64,000 bases of DNA, taken from assembly GCF_037975245.1 (NCBI RefSeq), contig NC_092583.1, positions 11,177,764 through 11,241,763 on the forward strand, read 5' to 3'. How positions within the stretch are numbered: position 1 is the stretch's first letter; each line of letters begins with the position of its first letter. Under the pieces are notes generated by a model. It was not told where the DNA came from, searched no databases, and saw only the letters and a list, made by a program, of their open reading frames with translations. Position numbers and translations under genes: made by a program. The stretch is from Apostichopus japonicus (lineage: Eukaryota; Echinodermata; Holothuroidea; Aspidochirotida; Stichopodidae). Below are positions 12,004 through 24,899 of this stretch, in pieces.

Positions 12004-14511
12004 AATAGGTGAATGTAGATCTAATTAGTAGTATATATGGTAATAGCGTGCGTAAAGTTTATGTTATCTGATATATCATCAGTACTGTCATAGAATTTAA
12101 CATTTTCCATGAAGTTTACATTAACTACTTTTCTTTTTTTCAAATGGTTTAACTTCAGCAGCTTTTTCGCTATATTATCGAAGATATAAATGAGGTGTTA
12201 CGTTCTATTGACTTGGACCTGGGATTGTGTGTCATTGTTAAAGAACTTACGAAAACATTGCATACGAAATTGATTTAGCGCCCTCATAAATATCTTCATT
12301 TCTGTCATGCTCTTTCTCTCTCTCTATATATAAATATAAACAAGTTTGCACCTACACTATAGCAAGTTACTGATATTTGTGCTAATCAAGCTCCCAGTTC
12401 ACTAAACACTTCGTACCCTAGGTTTCATTAGAGTAATTAGATACTCCAGATATTAATAAATGAACTATTTGACAACCACCCCATCACCAACACCGCCACT
12501 GCTACCAAAACAAAAAAGAAAGAAAGAAAGAAAGAAACAAAAACTTTAGAAGTGCGCATGAAACGATTTTTTTCATTTGCCATCCAAGGTTAGTGTGATT
12601 TATATTTCCCTGCTGTCTCCAGATGTACATTTTCAACCTGTGCAATTTCCTAATATCTTCAGAGCAAGCTATGCATATATGCCAATATCTATATAATACA
12701 TAATAATCAATCGTATTTTTTCGAGACTATAGCTGTCTTTGATTATTCCTAGCATTCCTTTTCAATAAATCCTCGGAGTTAAGCTGATCAGTATTAGCGC
12801 CATTTTCATTAGCCACATTCCCGTTTCAGGAAGTAGGTCTATTTCATTTGTCGGTCGCTAGGGAAAATAACATCTCATATCTTTGTTCGGACGATCGCTG
12901 TAAGCTACGCAACATATTCGTCAAGTTTCACGCGACGCTTTGCGGTACGATGTGTTATAAGCTGACGGATTAAGTCGCGAGCTATAATTCAAACGGCTGA
13001 AATTATTGAGACGAAAACAGTTACGAATGACACAACGAGGATATTAATGGGTATGGGGAAGAATATATACATTTTTACATGTTTTCTTCTTGGAAATATT
13101 TTAGAGAATTTACCTTTCAAAGGAAATATAAAGTCACGTTTAAATGGCAGACAGGCTAACAAATGGCAACAACTTGAACTTGAAAAGACACTATGATAAA
13201 CTTTAAAGCATTCTTAGAGACAACGATTTACTCGTTTTAAAAATAATATTGCGACACGTTTTACGTTCGACAGAATTAATCATGACATACTGTAATTGAG
13301 CAAGGCAATGTTCATTTCAAATGACATCAAGCGTTGCTAGATTTCGTTCATGTTATACTTCATTTTTCAAGTTGAAGTTAAAAAAAAAGAAGATTTGTTT
13401 AGTCTGATTCATTACTTTTCACTCATATTTCTCCCTTAAAAAACAATGGACTAAGATTCAAATTAGATACAACATTTATCGGTACAGTTCGTATGTCTTG
13501 ACGACCATAGCCTAACGTTGGCATATACATTAACACGCGTACCAGTTATGCGAAACTTCATTTAAAGTTATACAAAGTCATTCTCGTGTTTTTCTTTTAT
13601 GCATATTAAAGAAAAAGTTCACCAACTGAATTAAACCACATCACTTATTTCATAAGACCTCCTTTAACCACAACTCAGGTCTCTTATGTGTAGGAGGTAC
13701 CTCTTGTATATTATAATGACGTCAGTCTGTTTTACACTTACCTCGCAGTCTGAGGTGGTATTCCTTAAACCAACAGAGAGTCACAGATTAGCGAAATGCC
13801 ACGCCGGTCGAGTTTCTTTATTAGAAGTAATTCTCCGATAGCGGTCGATTGTTGAAGGTTGATAATGGCTAGTCGTTGGCTTCATGATGTCAGATTAGAC
13901 CTAACACGGTGATATATCAAGATAGAAAAGACCATGATAAGCAACATGTTTAATTAATATCTATACGTTTAGAGCTCCACATAAAAAGTTATCTCTTTGA
14001 GTAAAAAAAAAGTTTATATGTCAATTTATAGTTACATATCGTTCTGTCTATACATGTTCATAGGGGGATTGATTTATACTTTCATGTGACGGTGCTTAAT
14101 CAGATAAAGTTTAACTATGATTAATAGATCTGGGAAAAAATCATGTATGATCCTTGCAGAGTAGACGTGTTCGTAAGATCGAAATAGGTCATTTGGAAGT
14201 AAATCGATGCCTACGGAGGGCAATTCGTACTGAAATGTTCCGCTACGTCGAAATCCTTCCTCGGATTTCAAGCGTGTACCTCAGGTTTTCGCCTGACCAA
14301 CGGCACAATTCATTACCATCGTTTATATGACAGTAGGTCCACGTGTTTAACAAGCATGTAAGGGCTTAACAATGGTTTTGCTGATTGATTTCTAAGAAAA
14401 CAGCAAGAGGAAAGCCAATATACATTGAACAATGGCGTTGCACTACATTGTTCTGGGGTTGATTTCTAAGAAATGACTAAAACAATAGCTCAAACATATA
14501 TATAACGTATA
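12004..14511. other. Anonymous non-coding sequence
   Basis: AT-rich DNA with a short CT tract near 12310-12325 and a GAAA tract near 12512-12536. A TGACGTCA octamer lies at 13717. No gene recognised. Confidence 0.6.
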
Positions 14512-14623
14512 ATATAATGTAGGTAGATATAAAATAAATTTATATATTTATAAATTTATATATATATATTATTATTTATATATATATTATTTATATATAT
14601 ATTATTATTTATATATATATATG

Positions 14624-14666
<43 letters not shown>
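14512..14666. repeat. TA/TTA compound microsatellite
   Basis: TATATATTATTATTTA-type units recur several times and then give way to pure TA with rare TG or CA steps. Confidence 0.85.
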
Positions 14667-16338
14667 CAGTAAATTAATTCTACAGCTCGTAAATATTAAT
14701 GAACCGTCCAGTTTCCTCCCTTTATATTTGTCCCTGGTTATAAATTAATTACTAATTGTGACGCATCCTGATTTCGAGACCCGTCAACAAATAAACAGTT
14801 AGTCATCTGTAATTGGTAGAGTGCGACTTCCATGGCATGTATATAACCTTTTCACGAGTAGCATGTCCTTACAAAGCTACCGTAGCATGGTTTCTCCTTC
14901 CCACCACCTCCCTTATCAGGAGGAGGTCAATGGCACGCTATGACGTAGGTTCTAGTCGTGCCATAGTATGCCGCCGTTGATTGCTATCTTAGGTGAGTAA
15001 TTAACTCTACACTTTACCCTGCTGTTAACTATTACTCGCCCCTTGCCGTATAATATTTCGAACAATGCCCCGTGCATGCGTAGAGAAACTATATATACAC
15101 GATACCCCAACTGTATCGTTAACTAACTAGGTCTCCGCCTTTGAAGCAATGACCTAAGTAAAGAAAGCTTTGGATTTTTAGTTAATGCAATTGTGATGAT
15201 ATCAACCATTGTTTTTGTTTCAACGAGTTCTTGACTTGACTGTTTTCCCCTGGATATCAATATTGAGAAACGTCAGTGGTAATTATTATCGTATTACTCC
15301 ACAGGACACACAGAAAGTTACTTTGATTTCATTGAGAGTAACTTAGTTACAACAGTTTAGTTCGTTGAAAAAAAAAATCGGATCTGAGTGTGCTTGCTCG
15401 CTTCGACTTGTGGTTCTTTCCTCCTTGATTTGTACACAATTTACGATACAGTCTATATACTAGTAGGCAAATGTACTTGGATTTTAGTCCCAATTTTCGT
15501 CTTGCTGGTCACGAGCGTTTCATTTCCCAATGCCATCAGTGTAACTCATTCCAAAACCCAAACAGTTTGTACCAGGTTTTTTTCTCTCGCTGTAGTCTTC
15601 ATAGTAGTTAGTGTATTGTTTTGTAAAAGATTGGACGAAGATTCCTCCAATTTGGTACTGCTGAAAGGTCGATATGTTATCGCGCTTATAACATTATTGA
15701 ATACCCTGCAATATACTCACTTCAGTTTACAGAGTTTTACATGCTGATTAGATGAGGGAGAAATGCTCCTCCGTATTTGAACGTGTTGCAGGATCCGGCT
15801 CTAGATACCCCCGCCCCCCGGGTAAAGCATACCCCATTTTCTTGAGGTGTGTCGCAAACGCCATGCAGTTATTACGTAATAGCTCAATTGAGCAAGAAAA
15901 GGAAACACGTTGCCCTCATCAAGCAACAAATATTTATCCGTTTCCTTGAAAGAAATCAACGTCAACCTTTCTATTTTCTTTCTTTTTGCCAAAAAAAAAA
16001 AGGGTGTTGCCATGAAGGGGAATGATGTCTTCAAAATTCACACTCGGGAAGGTCTTAGCAGTGGGGGAGTGTCTGGTCAACACATTGCTGCATGTTATAA
16101 GAAGGAATCAAAACAATGCTGTCAAAGAGGTGACGTACAAAAAGTCGATCTATATTATCCTTTGAAAAGAATGAAGAATGCGTTGCAAACCCGACAGTAA
16201 CCGTTCCTCAAATTGAAAGGAAAATTCCAATTTACGCAGCTCATAGAAACAGTGAAGCTCATTCTAGTACGATCTGTTTCGTTTTACTTCACATCGAGTT
16301 TCATTATTTTTATTTGATTACCACGATAACACTATTGG
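14667..16338. other. Anonymous non-coding sequence
   Basis: Contains a good isolated splice-donor-like site (CTTAG/GTGAGTAA near 14990) with stops in every upstream frame within about 60 bp, so no exon is proposed. A short C-run lies at 15810-15820. The hydrophobic open frame at 15388-15747 lacks an ATG start. No gene supported. Confidence 0.55.
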
Positions 16339-16680
16339 TAACTGAAAAAATAAACGCAAAAAAAAAAATAATTCCCACCATCCCTCGCCATGATCAAGAC
16401 ATTTGATATAATGGAAGGATCATGGCGATAACATTATGAGGGGGTGATACATCACCAAGACCATTAGCGGAGGCATCATTTTAAATCTTGACCAAAGAAA
16501 GTAAATTGATAACTGAAATTATGAATGCAAAAAAAAATAATAAAAATACCCCCTCCACCCCCTCCCATAATCAAGAGATTTGAGATAATGGAATGAATAG
16601 TTGATAGCATAAATGAGGGGGTGATACATCACCAATACCATAAGCGAATGCATCGTTTTAAATCTGGACCAAAGAAAGTT
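16339..16680. repeat. Two-copy tandem duplication, about 175 bp
   Basis: Copy 1 (16339-16509) and copy 2 (16510-16680) each start with AACTGAAA...GCAAAAAAA. They continue through a C-rich patch, TAATGGAA, GAGGGGGTGATACATCACCAA and ACCAAAGAAAGT. GGTGATACATCACC, an almost perfect palindrome, occurs at 16443 and 16620, a period of 177 bp. Copies differ by many substitutions, so the duplication is old. Confidence 0.85.
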
Positions 16681-18046
16681 GCGCTTGCGCTGTGTGCGGA
16701 ATTATGAAGTGTGAGAAGATACATTGCAGCCGTATGACTATTTGACAGAGCACGTGTTTGGAATAACGGACAATACTTTGGTGACATATTTAACGTACCG
16801 TGTAATTACCCTGATTCATTGATCGTCTGACAAAAATTATCATGTACTAGTATCCACGTATGTATGTGGATTAAAGCAGAGCGGGTTCAGTGGTACATAT
16901 TTACATTTGATACAGAAGAATGTCGAGTTGTTAATGTTACACCCTCGGAATTATTATGTTATTTAACTCTAAAGCTCGGAGGCGATGCGTTGCAAGTATT
17001 TAAAATGGCAACATATGCATATGCGTGTGCTATGCATTCCTTATTTGTTTGAACTGTTATGACGTACATAGTGTGACGATTATCTTGTTCTGCTGTCTGA
17101 GGAGCGATTTCTTTTTGTATTCGTAAAATGCTACATCTAATTAGTTAGGCTAATCCAGAAAGAAGAAACAGAAGACGTTGTTAATCGAAAGGATTTAATT
17201 ATGATAAAATAGCACTTTCATTAAATAACTGATGAAATGTGACTAGAGTACGTACTTTTGAGGAGAAAGCATATCTGTTACTGATGTGTTTTTATATGTC
17301 ATACCATTGTGATAAAATCTAAACATTCATTCGTGGCTTCAGCTTAAAATCACAGGCGGTGATAGAATCATCCATCAGATTGCTTTTCAATTTGCATGTG
17401 TTTTTTTTTTAATTTCCATCTGTTACCTCATATATGTTAGCGGCAGTCATCACACTTCCTCCTATTTTCACGACTATATATCATCGCAACTAGTATAAAT
17501 CTCAGGTAATCTATACTTTTAACCGCACTGTATGACATAACCTGTAAATGTTGGTGTAACTCCCGAGGAAAAGAAACTAGATCTTTTGTCACCCCGAAAG
17601 CACAGAATTTTGTAAGCTGCAGAACTTTTTTATGTAACTGTTAATCAAGAGCTAGTGATTTCTATCATCCGTTTCTCTTTCCTATAGTCCCATTACAACA
17701 CCTGTTTTCAATCAATTTTTCTTTGATCACATGACCAAGAAGGAAATGAACTCGCAACTTTTCATTATGATTTCGTCGGATTATTCACGCATTAATAGTC
17801 AGCAATATACATATATATAGTCTCTATAGGCAATGCATGCGTTTGTATTTTAGGAGATGGTGTGGTGAAATAGCACACCAGGAATAAATGATAAATAGAA
17901 AACGTGACACGATATCCAGCCATGCGAGAAAGAAGAACGAATTGTGCTATGAATGCTTTGTGTCTGCAATCCTGCAATGATCAAAAACATGTTTTCATTC
18001 ATGTTGCTCGACCGAAACGATAAATATTATAAAAAAAAGTCCAGTC
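16681..18046. other. Anonymous non-coding sequence
   Basis: No gene, RNA or repeat that I can support. Confidence 0.6.
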
Positions 18047-18545
18047 TCAGACTTTTAATGTTTGTTGCAAGTGGTGTTTTTTTATTTCGTTTTTTTATGT
18101 TACGGTTCAGAAAGCTCAACACATGAAGGGCAAACTTGTAAAGGACACGAGGGGTTGTAAAACAGTCAAGAAATCTGTTGCGATGACGTCAATAATAATA
18201 ATTATGAAAAAAAAACAATGGACATACTAGAAACTGCCTACAGTTTTCATAGCCATGGAACCTCACTCCACTGAGCGATTAACGTAGCTCAACCAGAACC
18301 ACAAATATCTGCAGTCATAGACTTAAAATGTTTGTTACAAGGGTTTTTACGTATAATTGTACAGATACGCTGCGAACGGATCAGATCATGAAGGACAAAG
18401 CCTTTTTAAAGGACATCGGTGGTGTACAAGAGTCAAGAACTCTCTTGCGACGACGTCAATCGGAAATGTTTGGATTTTTGAAGAGCAAACTAAGAAATGA
18501 CCACACTTTTTCTTTTGCAACCATAGAGACCCACCTCTCGTTAAA
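18047..18545. repeat. Two-copy tandem duplication, about 271 bp
   Basis: Copy 1 from 18047 and copy 2 from about 18318 share the lead AGACTTNNAATGTTTGTT, then CATGAAGGNCAAA, AAAGGACA, GTCAAGAA and TTGCGANGACGTCAAT, and a CATAG...CC(A/T)C end. Substitutions and indels are numerous. Copy 2 is open over 76 codons and copy 1 also reads ATG AAG G.C AAA, but the frames diverge and copy 1 is interrupted. I call this a non-coding duplication with a small chance of decayed coding origin. Confidence 0.75.
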
Positions 18546-20255
18546 GAATACACGTTAGTCAGCCAGCCTAGCGTTATGTGATCAGGAATTCTGAGTTGCA
18601 GGGGGCAACAACAATTTCAGGAGGGGGACTATACTCGAGTCCAGTGACTGGGGAAGTGTCTGTATACATGACACAGATGTGTGGGTGGGGGGGGGAGGGG
18701 TATACGGCCTCCTTGTACCCCGGTCTGGCTACCAATGAGGAGATTCCGATCCCATTGTCAAACCCTGCGTCGGGAACCCTTCAAGGGATATCATGAAATG
18801 AAACTCTTATTACTTTATTACTGTGCTATGTAAGGATCTACATATTTCTTTCAGATGTATGAAAAATGGGTATTTATAGACGACAGAAGCTAGTGTTTTT
18901 ACAATATTGGTGTCAGCGTGTGTGGTAAGTTCCTGTGACTCGGCTTTACACGTAAGACATACTAAAATGTAAACTTTGAAATCTTAGCTGTAAGATTTTA
19001 CTTTTACTTTTTACCTTTTACTTCATCGTCTGTATACCCCCTTACCACTTTCCTCTCCTCATCGGGATATGATGGAAATACTTTGGAAGTCTTATTTGTT
19101 TACGATGGTATGATTTATCATTCCAACGAAACCTCTTAAACCACTTTAGTATGTATTTGTTGAATAAACATGTTTAAATCACAATGCCTATACATTGTAT
19201 AGAACACTGCAAACCTCCCATAATTGATTAACGACAAACCCCCCTATCTAAAAAAAATATATATAAATAAATATTTAAATATACAAATAAATCAATAAAT
19301 AATCAGAATAAAATGTTAGGTCTACTTAATTTCCATGCGTGCAACATTCTATCTTAGAAAACACATTTCATCAGCTATGCACTCTTACCCCTACAAATAC
19401 TAAACATGAAATTGCGTTATACGTGTATACAAATAAAGTACATAAGAAAAGAAAAAACAAACAAAGAATGAGAGAATGAATCACAGAGATGACGAAAGCA
19501 TTTTTCATTCGTTGTAACAAATGACTTTTCTTCAGTTCATTGGATACTCATGCACAGGAGAATTCGAACCTAATTTAGATTACGGAATCGTTTGGGTGTT
19601 ATTATGTGTTTAGTATTTGCTTCGATGCATTTCTGAAATAATGCTCATTTATAAGTGACAATTCGGCTCAAATACTAAAAAAAAAATGTCAGAAAAGCAT
19701 CCTCTGATCAGTCTGAAATATGGATTTTATCTGTTATTCAAGCCTGATGGCGGTGTTTTCTTATCTATCATTATCACATCTATCATCGGCTGTCATGAAA
19801 AAGCAAGATAACCGAGATGCTGGAATATAATATGTAGAAGAAAAACACCCCGAAAGAACCTAGTAAATTATGCTCGATCTAGCTAAAAATGATAATAATT
19901 TTACCATAGTTAACTACTACTACTGTTACTAATTGTAATAATCATAAAAAATAATAGTTAAAATCTATACTTGACAATCATAGTCATAACAATAATTCAA
20001 ACTCCACCAACATATAGTGCCTACCGAATTCTAGAGAGTGTATTTTTGTTGCTGTTATTTATCACACTTGATATGAGTACTTCTTAAAACAAAAACGAAA
20101 TCAACAGAAAGACAAAAGGATCAGACGACGACAGGAAGAAGATTGACAAAAGAAATGACTTTGTGTTTCACTTATAAATCAATTGTGTGTTCTCATAGCT
20201 GTCCAAGCTGCTCTCTTGAGGCCTCCTGCTAGTTTGATCGCAGACATCAAAAAAG
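18546..20255. other. Anonymous non-coding sequence
   Basis: Contains a G-rich patch at 18682-18704 (GGGTGGGGGGGGGAGGGG) and an AT-rich patch near 19250-19310. No gene recognised. Confidence 0.55.
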
Positions 20256-20446
20256 CATACACACACACACACACACACACACATACGTTACGTCTAATCT
20301 TGTCGACCACTTGAACACTATGTCAGGTATATACAGTAAGAATCCGTCCAAGGCTTGCTGCTATAGGTTGAAAACAATACTGCAGATTCAACAGTGCACA
20401 TACAGAGAGAGACAGGGAGAGAGAGAGAGCGAACAAGAGAGACATA
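20256..20446. repeat. CA microsatellite and GA-rich tract
   Basis: A CA run at 20259-20283 is followed about 115 bp later by an imperfect GA/GACA tract at 20404-20446. Confidence 0.85.
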
Positions 20447-20800
20447 GAAAGGCTGCCTGAGACTAGTCTTACACGAGTAACAGGCTAAGAGAACTTACAA
20501 ACGCAGTTGTTGCACTCGTAATTCTCGACTGTTATAATAATACTAATAAAAAAAAAACTTTTTGACGTCCCGGATGGCTAGTGCCGTTTCAAACTGCTGT
20601 GCTTTTTGGAAGTAGGACTGCTACAGAAGGATTACTTTTAAGCGGTAGAGATATGTGTGTAGTGTATGTTCATCTTCATAAGATGTACATTTGGTTTTTT
20701 TTAATCATCGGTAGGATAGTTTGATTACTTAATTGGCTAAGATTTGTTTCTTTTTGGGGTCTCGTTATTATTTTTTGGATGACTGAATGATGCTTTTCAG

Positions 20801-20883
20801 TATCGATGGACGGAAATGGAGTTATATTCGAGGAATATTTCCATTATAGTGTACTGTTGGCTCCCGGAAACAAAAATAAACAG
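20801..20883 (+). other. Candidate non-coding or leader exon upstream of the K2P gene
   Basis: Bounded by an acceptor-like TGATGCTTTTCAG (AG at 20799-20800) and a strong consensus donor CAG/GTAAGTG (GT at 20884-20885). An ATG at 20806 opens a 26-codon frame that runs exactly to the donor. Joined to the next good acceptor (AG at 21636-21637) the frame stops after nine more codons, so it would act as an upstream open reading frame and not as part of the channel. Splice signals are visible; use as an exon is inference. It could equally be a chance match. Confidence 0.3.
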
Positions 20884-21163
20884 GTAAGTGTCAAACGACG
20901 TTTTTGCTACCTACATTTATTTCGTGTGCTTTCTAATTAGGAAATATCTATTTTAATACAAGCATATACCATAATTATCTGCAATATGAATTTTTTTAAT
21001 ACGTAATTTTTCTTTTTTATGACAAAAAAAAATTTCAGCAAATTTAATTTGCGCTTCTCTTGGGGGAAATTCTCAAATGTGTGGGTATGTTACTAAGTAC
21101 CGTACATCATCAATACTTATATAGTGTTGATAAGTGATTGCATATGGGACAAGTCTGCCATCT
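20884..21163. other. Anonymous non-coding sequence
   Basis: AT-rich; an intron if the flanking candidate exon is real. Confidence 0.5.
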
Positions 21164-21358
21164 CGTTATACAAATGTACGAAAGATGCTTCGTACAATCA
21201 TAGTGAAGGAAAAGAACAATTAATCGACTCTTGTCATATACATATATATATATTTGTACACATATATTTGTATATAAATATGTTTGTAAATATTTGTATG
21301 TATGTATTTGTACATGTATTTGTATATGTATATATATATATAAATATATATTTATATT

Positions 21359-21410
<52 letters not shown>

Positions 21411-21515
21411 CGTTATACGAATGTACGAAAGATGCTTCGTGCAATCATAATGAAGGAAAAGAACAATTAATCGACCTTTGTCATATACATATATGTATAT
21501 TTTTACACATATATT

Positions 21516-21564
<49 letters not shown>

Positions 21565-21574
21565 ATGTATGTTT

Positions 21575-21612
<38 letters not shown>
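21164..21612. repeat. Two-copy 247-bp duplication enclosing TA tracts
   Basis: CGTTATAC(A/G)AATGTACGAAAG starts at 21164 and 21411. Each start is followed by about 65 bp of closely matched unique sequence (both contain GAACAATTAATCGAC and TCATATACATATAT) and then by a TATATTTGTA/TA simple-sequence tract. Only a few differences separate the unique parts, so this is younger than the 16.3- and 18.0-kb duplications. It lies about 420 bp upstream of the K2P start codon. Confidence 0.9.
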
Positions 21613-21617
<5 letters not shown>

Positions 21618-22031
21618 TAAATTTATTTTATTCACAGATTATTGGAAGACAAGCAGACTGTGGATAAATAATTTCTACGTTCATACTCTAGTCTTTCTTG
21701 AACGGAGTGGACCTTCCATAAGGATTATTTACCAATAGCAACAAAAAAAAAGAAGTTTGACATGTGAAGGTATCCCCTGGAATATAATTTGAACACGTGT
21801 TGTTGGTTTGTTAAAAATCTTGCCTTCAATCGTGTGTTTTACGACGTACAATATATTTTTCGAAGGTCGGTCGGTGGTATTGGAGGGCAAAAAAAAAAAA
21901 ATTGAATTTTGAGGATATATGGAAATGGAGTTAACGAGAGCGACATTGATGCAGATTTCCATAAAGACTGGTTGGTATTTGTTTCGTGGTTACTAAATTG
22001 ACTAGAAGACAAGCAAACAAAATTTAGAAAG
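21613..22031 (+). promoter_or_regulatory. Putative 5' leader region of the K2P exon
   Basis: A pyrimidine-rich acceptor, TTATTTTATTCACAG (AG at 21636-21637), could begin the exon containing the K2P start. In-frame TGA at 21999-22001 shows that the K2P frame is not open further upstream. No TATA box, initiator or CpG island can be assigned with confidence in this AT-rich stretch. Confidence 0.35.
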
Positions 22032-22482
22032 ATGGAGGCGAGAGAGACTAATCAGGCAATGTTAGACCTGGAGGAACAGTTGGAAAGGGCTCGAGAAAGA
22101 CCAAGCGCAGCGGCGCAATGTCTACGATATACTCGTCTCTTTATTCAATTTCTATTTTCTTACATCGGTCTTACGGCGATGTTAATCGCGTACCTGTTAA
22201 TGGGAGCAGTGGTCTTTCAAGCGATAGAGAAACAAAAGGAAGAGCGATTCCGCGGCGAGGCAAAGGATGCCATGGTTACATTCTTTGAAGGATTATTCGA
22301 TAAAGCTGGGAAAATGAACGAAACAGTCTGGACAAATGAGGCCTTAAAAACCATCGGAGGCATCCGTAAGAACATATCCAAAGGGTACATGTACGACGAT
22401 TGGTATGAGGTGATTGAGCCCAAAGACAAATGGACCTTTTTTGGATCGGTTCTCTTTTCCTTGACGGTCCTTAGTACAATTG
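22032..22482 (+). CDS. Two-pore-domain potassium channel (K2P/KCNK), first coding exon, partial
   Basis: This exon encodes the first 150 residues plus one base of a K2P background K+ channel, a plasma-membrane dimer that sets resting potential. The start is the first ATG after in-frame TGA at 21999; its context AAG-ATG-G fits Kozak. Residues 1-33 form a charged cytosolic N-terminus with a Glu/Arg-rich helix (about 11-23). Residues 37-64 are TM1, ending in the K2P-type MGAVVFQAIE (57-66). Residues 66-130 form the extracellular cap, with N-glycosylation sequons at N96 (NET) and N114 (NIS) and no cysteine. Pore helix 1 is W134-T-F-F-G-S...LTVLSTI150. The frame ends at donor G/GTGAGTG, splitting the first Gly of the GYG filter, the intron position conserved in K2P genes. 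The remaining TM2-TM4 and P2 exons were not found. The subfamily is unassigned; it looks like an invertebrate TWK-type sequence. Confidence 0.93.
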
Positions 22483-22488
22483 GTGAGT
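22483..22488 (+). other. Splice donor of the K2P exon
   Basis: GTGAGT directly follows ATTG, a phase-1 donor. Reading on gives only G-E-stop, which confirms that the protein must continue by splicing. Confidence 0.9.
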
Positions 22489-23742
22489 GAGATACCATGC
22501 TTCTTCTTTCTTCTTCTTTTCTTATAACTATACTTTTACTTGTATTTTGTCTGTCTGTCTATCTGTCTGTCAGTCTGTCTGTCAGTCCGTTCCTGTTTTG
22601 TTTGTTGGTTGGATTGTTTTGACAACAAAACATTCTCTTTCATGCAACATGGGTTTTAACCTAGAACAGACGATACTATCTCTGTTTATTTCCTAAATAG
22701 ATTTGAACAGAATTGAAAATAAGCGATTTAAAAAAAAAATCGATTGAGAGTCAATTTGTTCGTCGAAGGTGTCCGAAGGTCTTGTATGACAACAAGAGTC
22801 CAGCATGACTGCCTGCTTAACTTCGTTAGCCAGATAAGAAGAACTTCACCGTACATACTGGAAAAAAACAACAACAATTAATAAACAGAAACATATCTAA
22901 AGAACATACCAATATATAAATTTCAATCTTTCCGTCCGGATTGGAAGAATCATGTTTGTTAATTCATGGTATATCTATAAAGTTGAGATATAACCAGAAT
23001 ATCAAACAGAATAACTGCATCGTGAATCGATTTTGACATACTTTTCGCCGCATAACGTGATTCGTTTACTGGTTAGGGTTGTATTGGCCTCTTTTTTCAA
23101 TCGATATTAGATTAATTACTTATTCTAAAACGATTAATTTGGAATCTATTCGGTTTGATATAAATTATTCAGTTGATGAGATAGCGGAGACTATATCGTG
23201 TCACCTTTCCAGAGCCTCTTTTTTAGTACCAGCTATTTATTCTTCTCCGTGGATTTATTCTAAAGGTACGGTTTCGCTGTGTGTGTCACAATGGCATAGT
23301 ACATCATTGATCAGGTATCACCCTTAAGCCATTTTGACGTGTGGAGAGGTTTTGATGTGTATAGTCAGTCCTTTATACATCAATATATTTATATAACTAA
23401 TATGCTCATCAAACGACAAAGTTTAAACTTAATTGAGGTGGGGTTATGATTTTCTCTCAATTTTAATTTTCAAAATTGAAAACAAAGAGACATTTCTCAT
23501 CTCTATTTTGCAGTTTCCTTTTGTGATTATTAAAAATTGCTATGACATCATTGGGAAACCCGGTCGTTAATGGTTCATATAGTTGAAACCTATACTGCCG
23601 AACGTTATATAAGTTTGAAACACTTGGGTTAAGATATGTGTCAACCAATCAATTTGATACAGTTGAAATAATTTAGAATTATGCAATAACTCCCTGCAAC
23701 GTTAACAATTACTGTTTAACCCTCAATTTGAGCCTCCCCCCA
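22489..23742 (+). other. K2P intron start; GTCT tract and anonymous sequence
   Basis: Contains a GTCT/GTCA tetranucleotide tract at 22549-22588 close to the donor. The rest is anonymous. I searched by eye for an acceptor followed by a TAYGG codon pair and found none in phase. Confidence 0.55.

Positions 23743-24899
<1,157 letters not shown>

Noticed and set aside
14900-14998. Possible exon ending at the CTTAG/GTGAGTAA donor
   Set aside because: All three upstream frames contain stops close to the donor. A non-coding exon cannot be excluded but has no support.
15388-15747. 119-codon hydrophobic frame resembling a membrane protein
   Set aside because: It begins with GTG, not ATG, and the hydrophobicity follows from T-rich codons. 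No conserved motif.
19560-19580. B-box-like AGGTTCGAATTC on the minus strand as a tRNA or SINE
   Set aside because: No A box at a suitable distance and no foldable arms.
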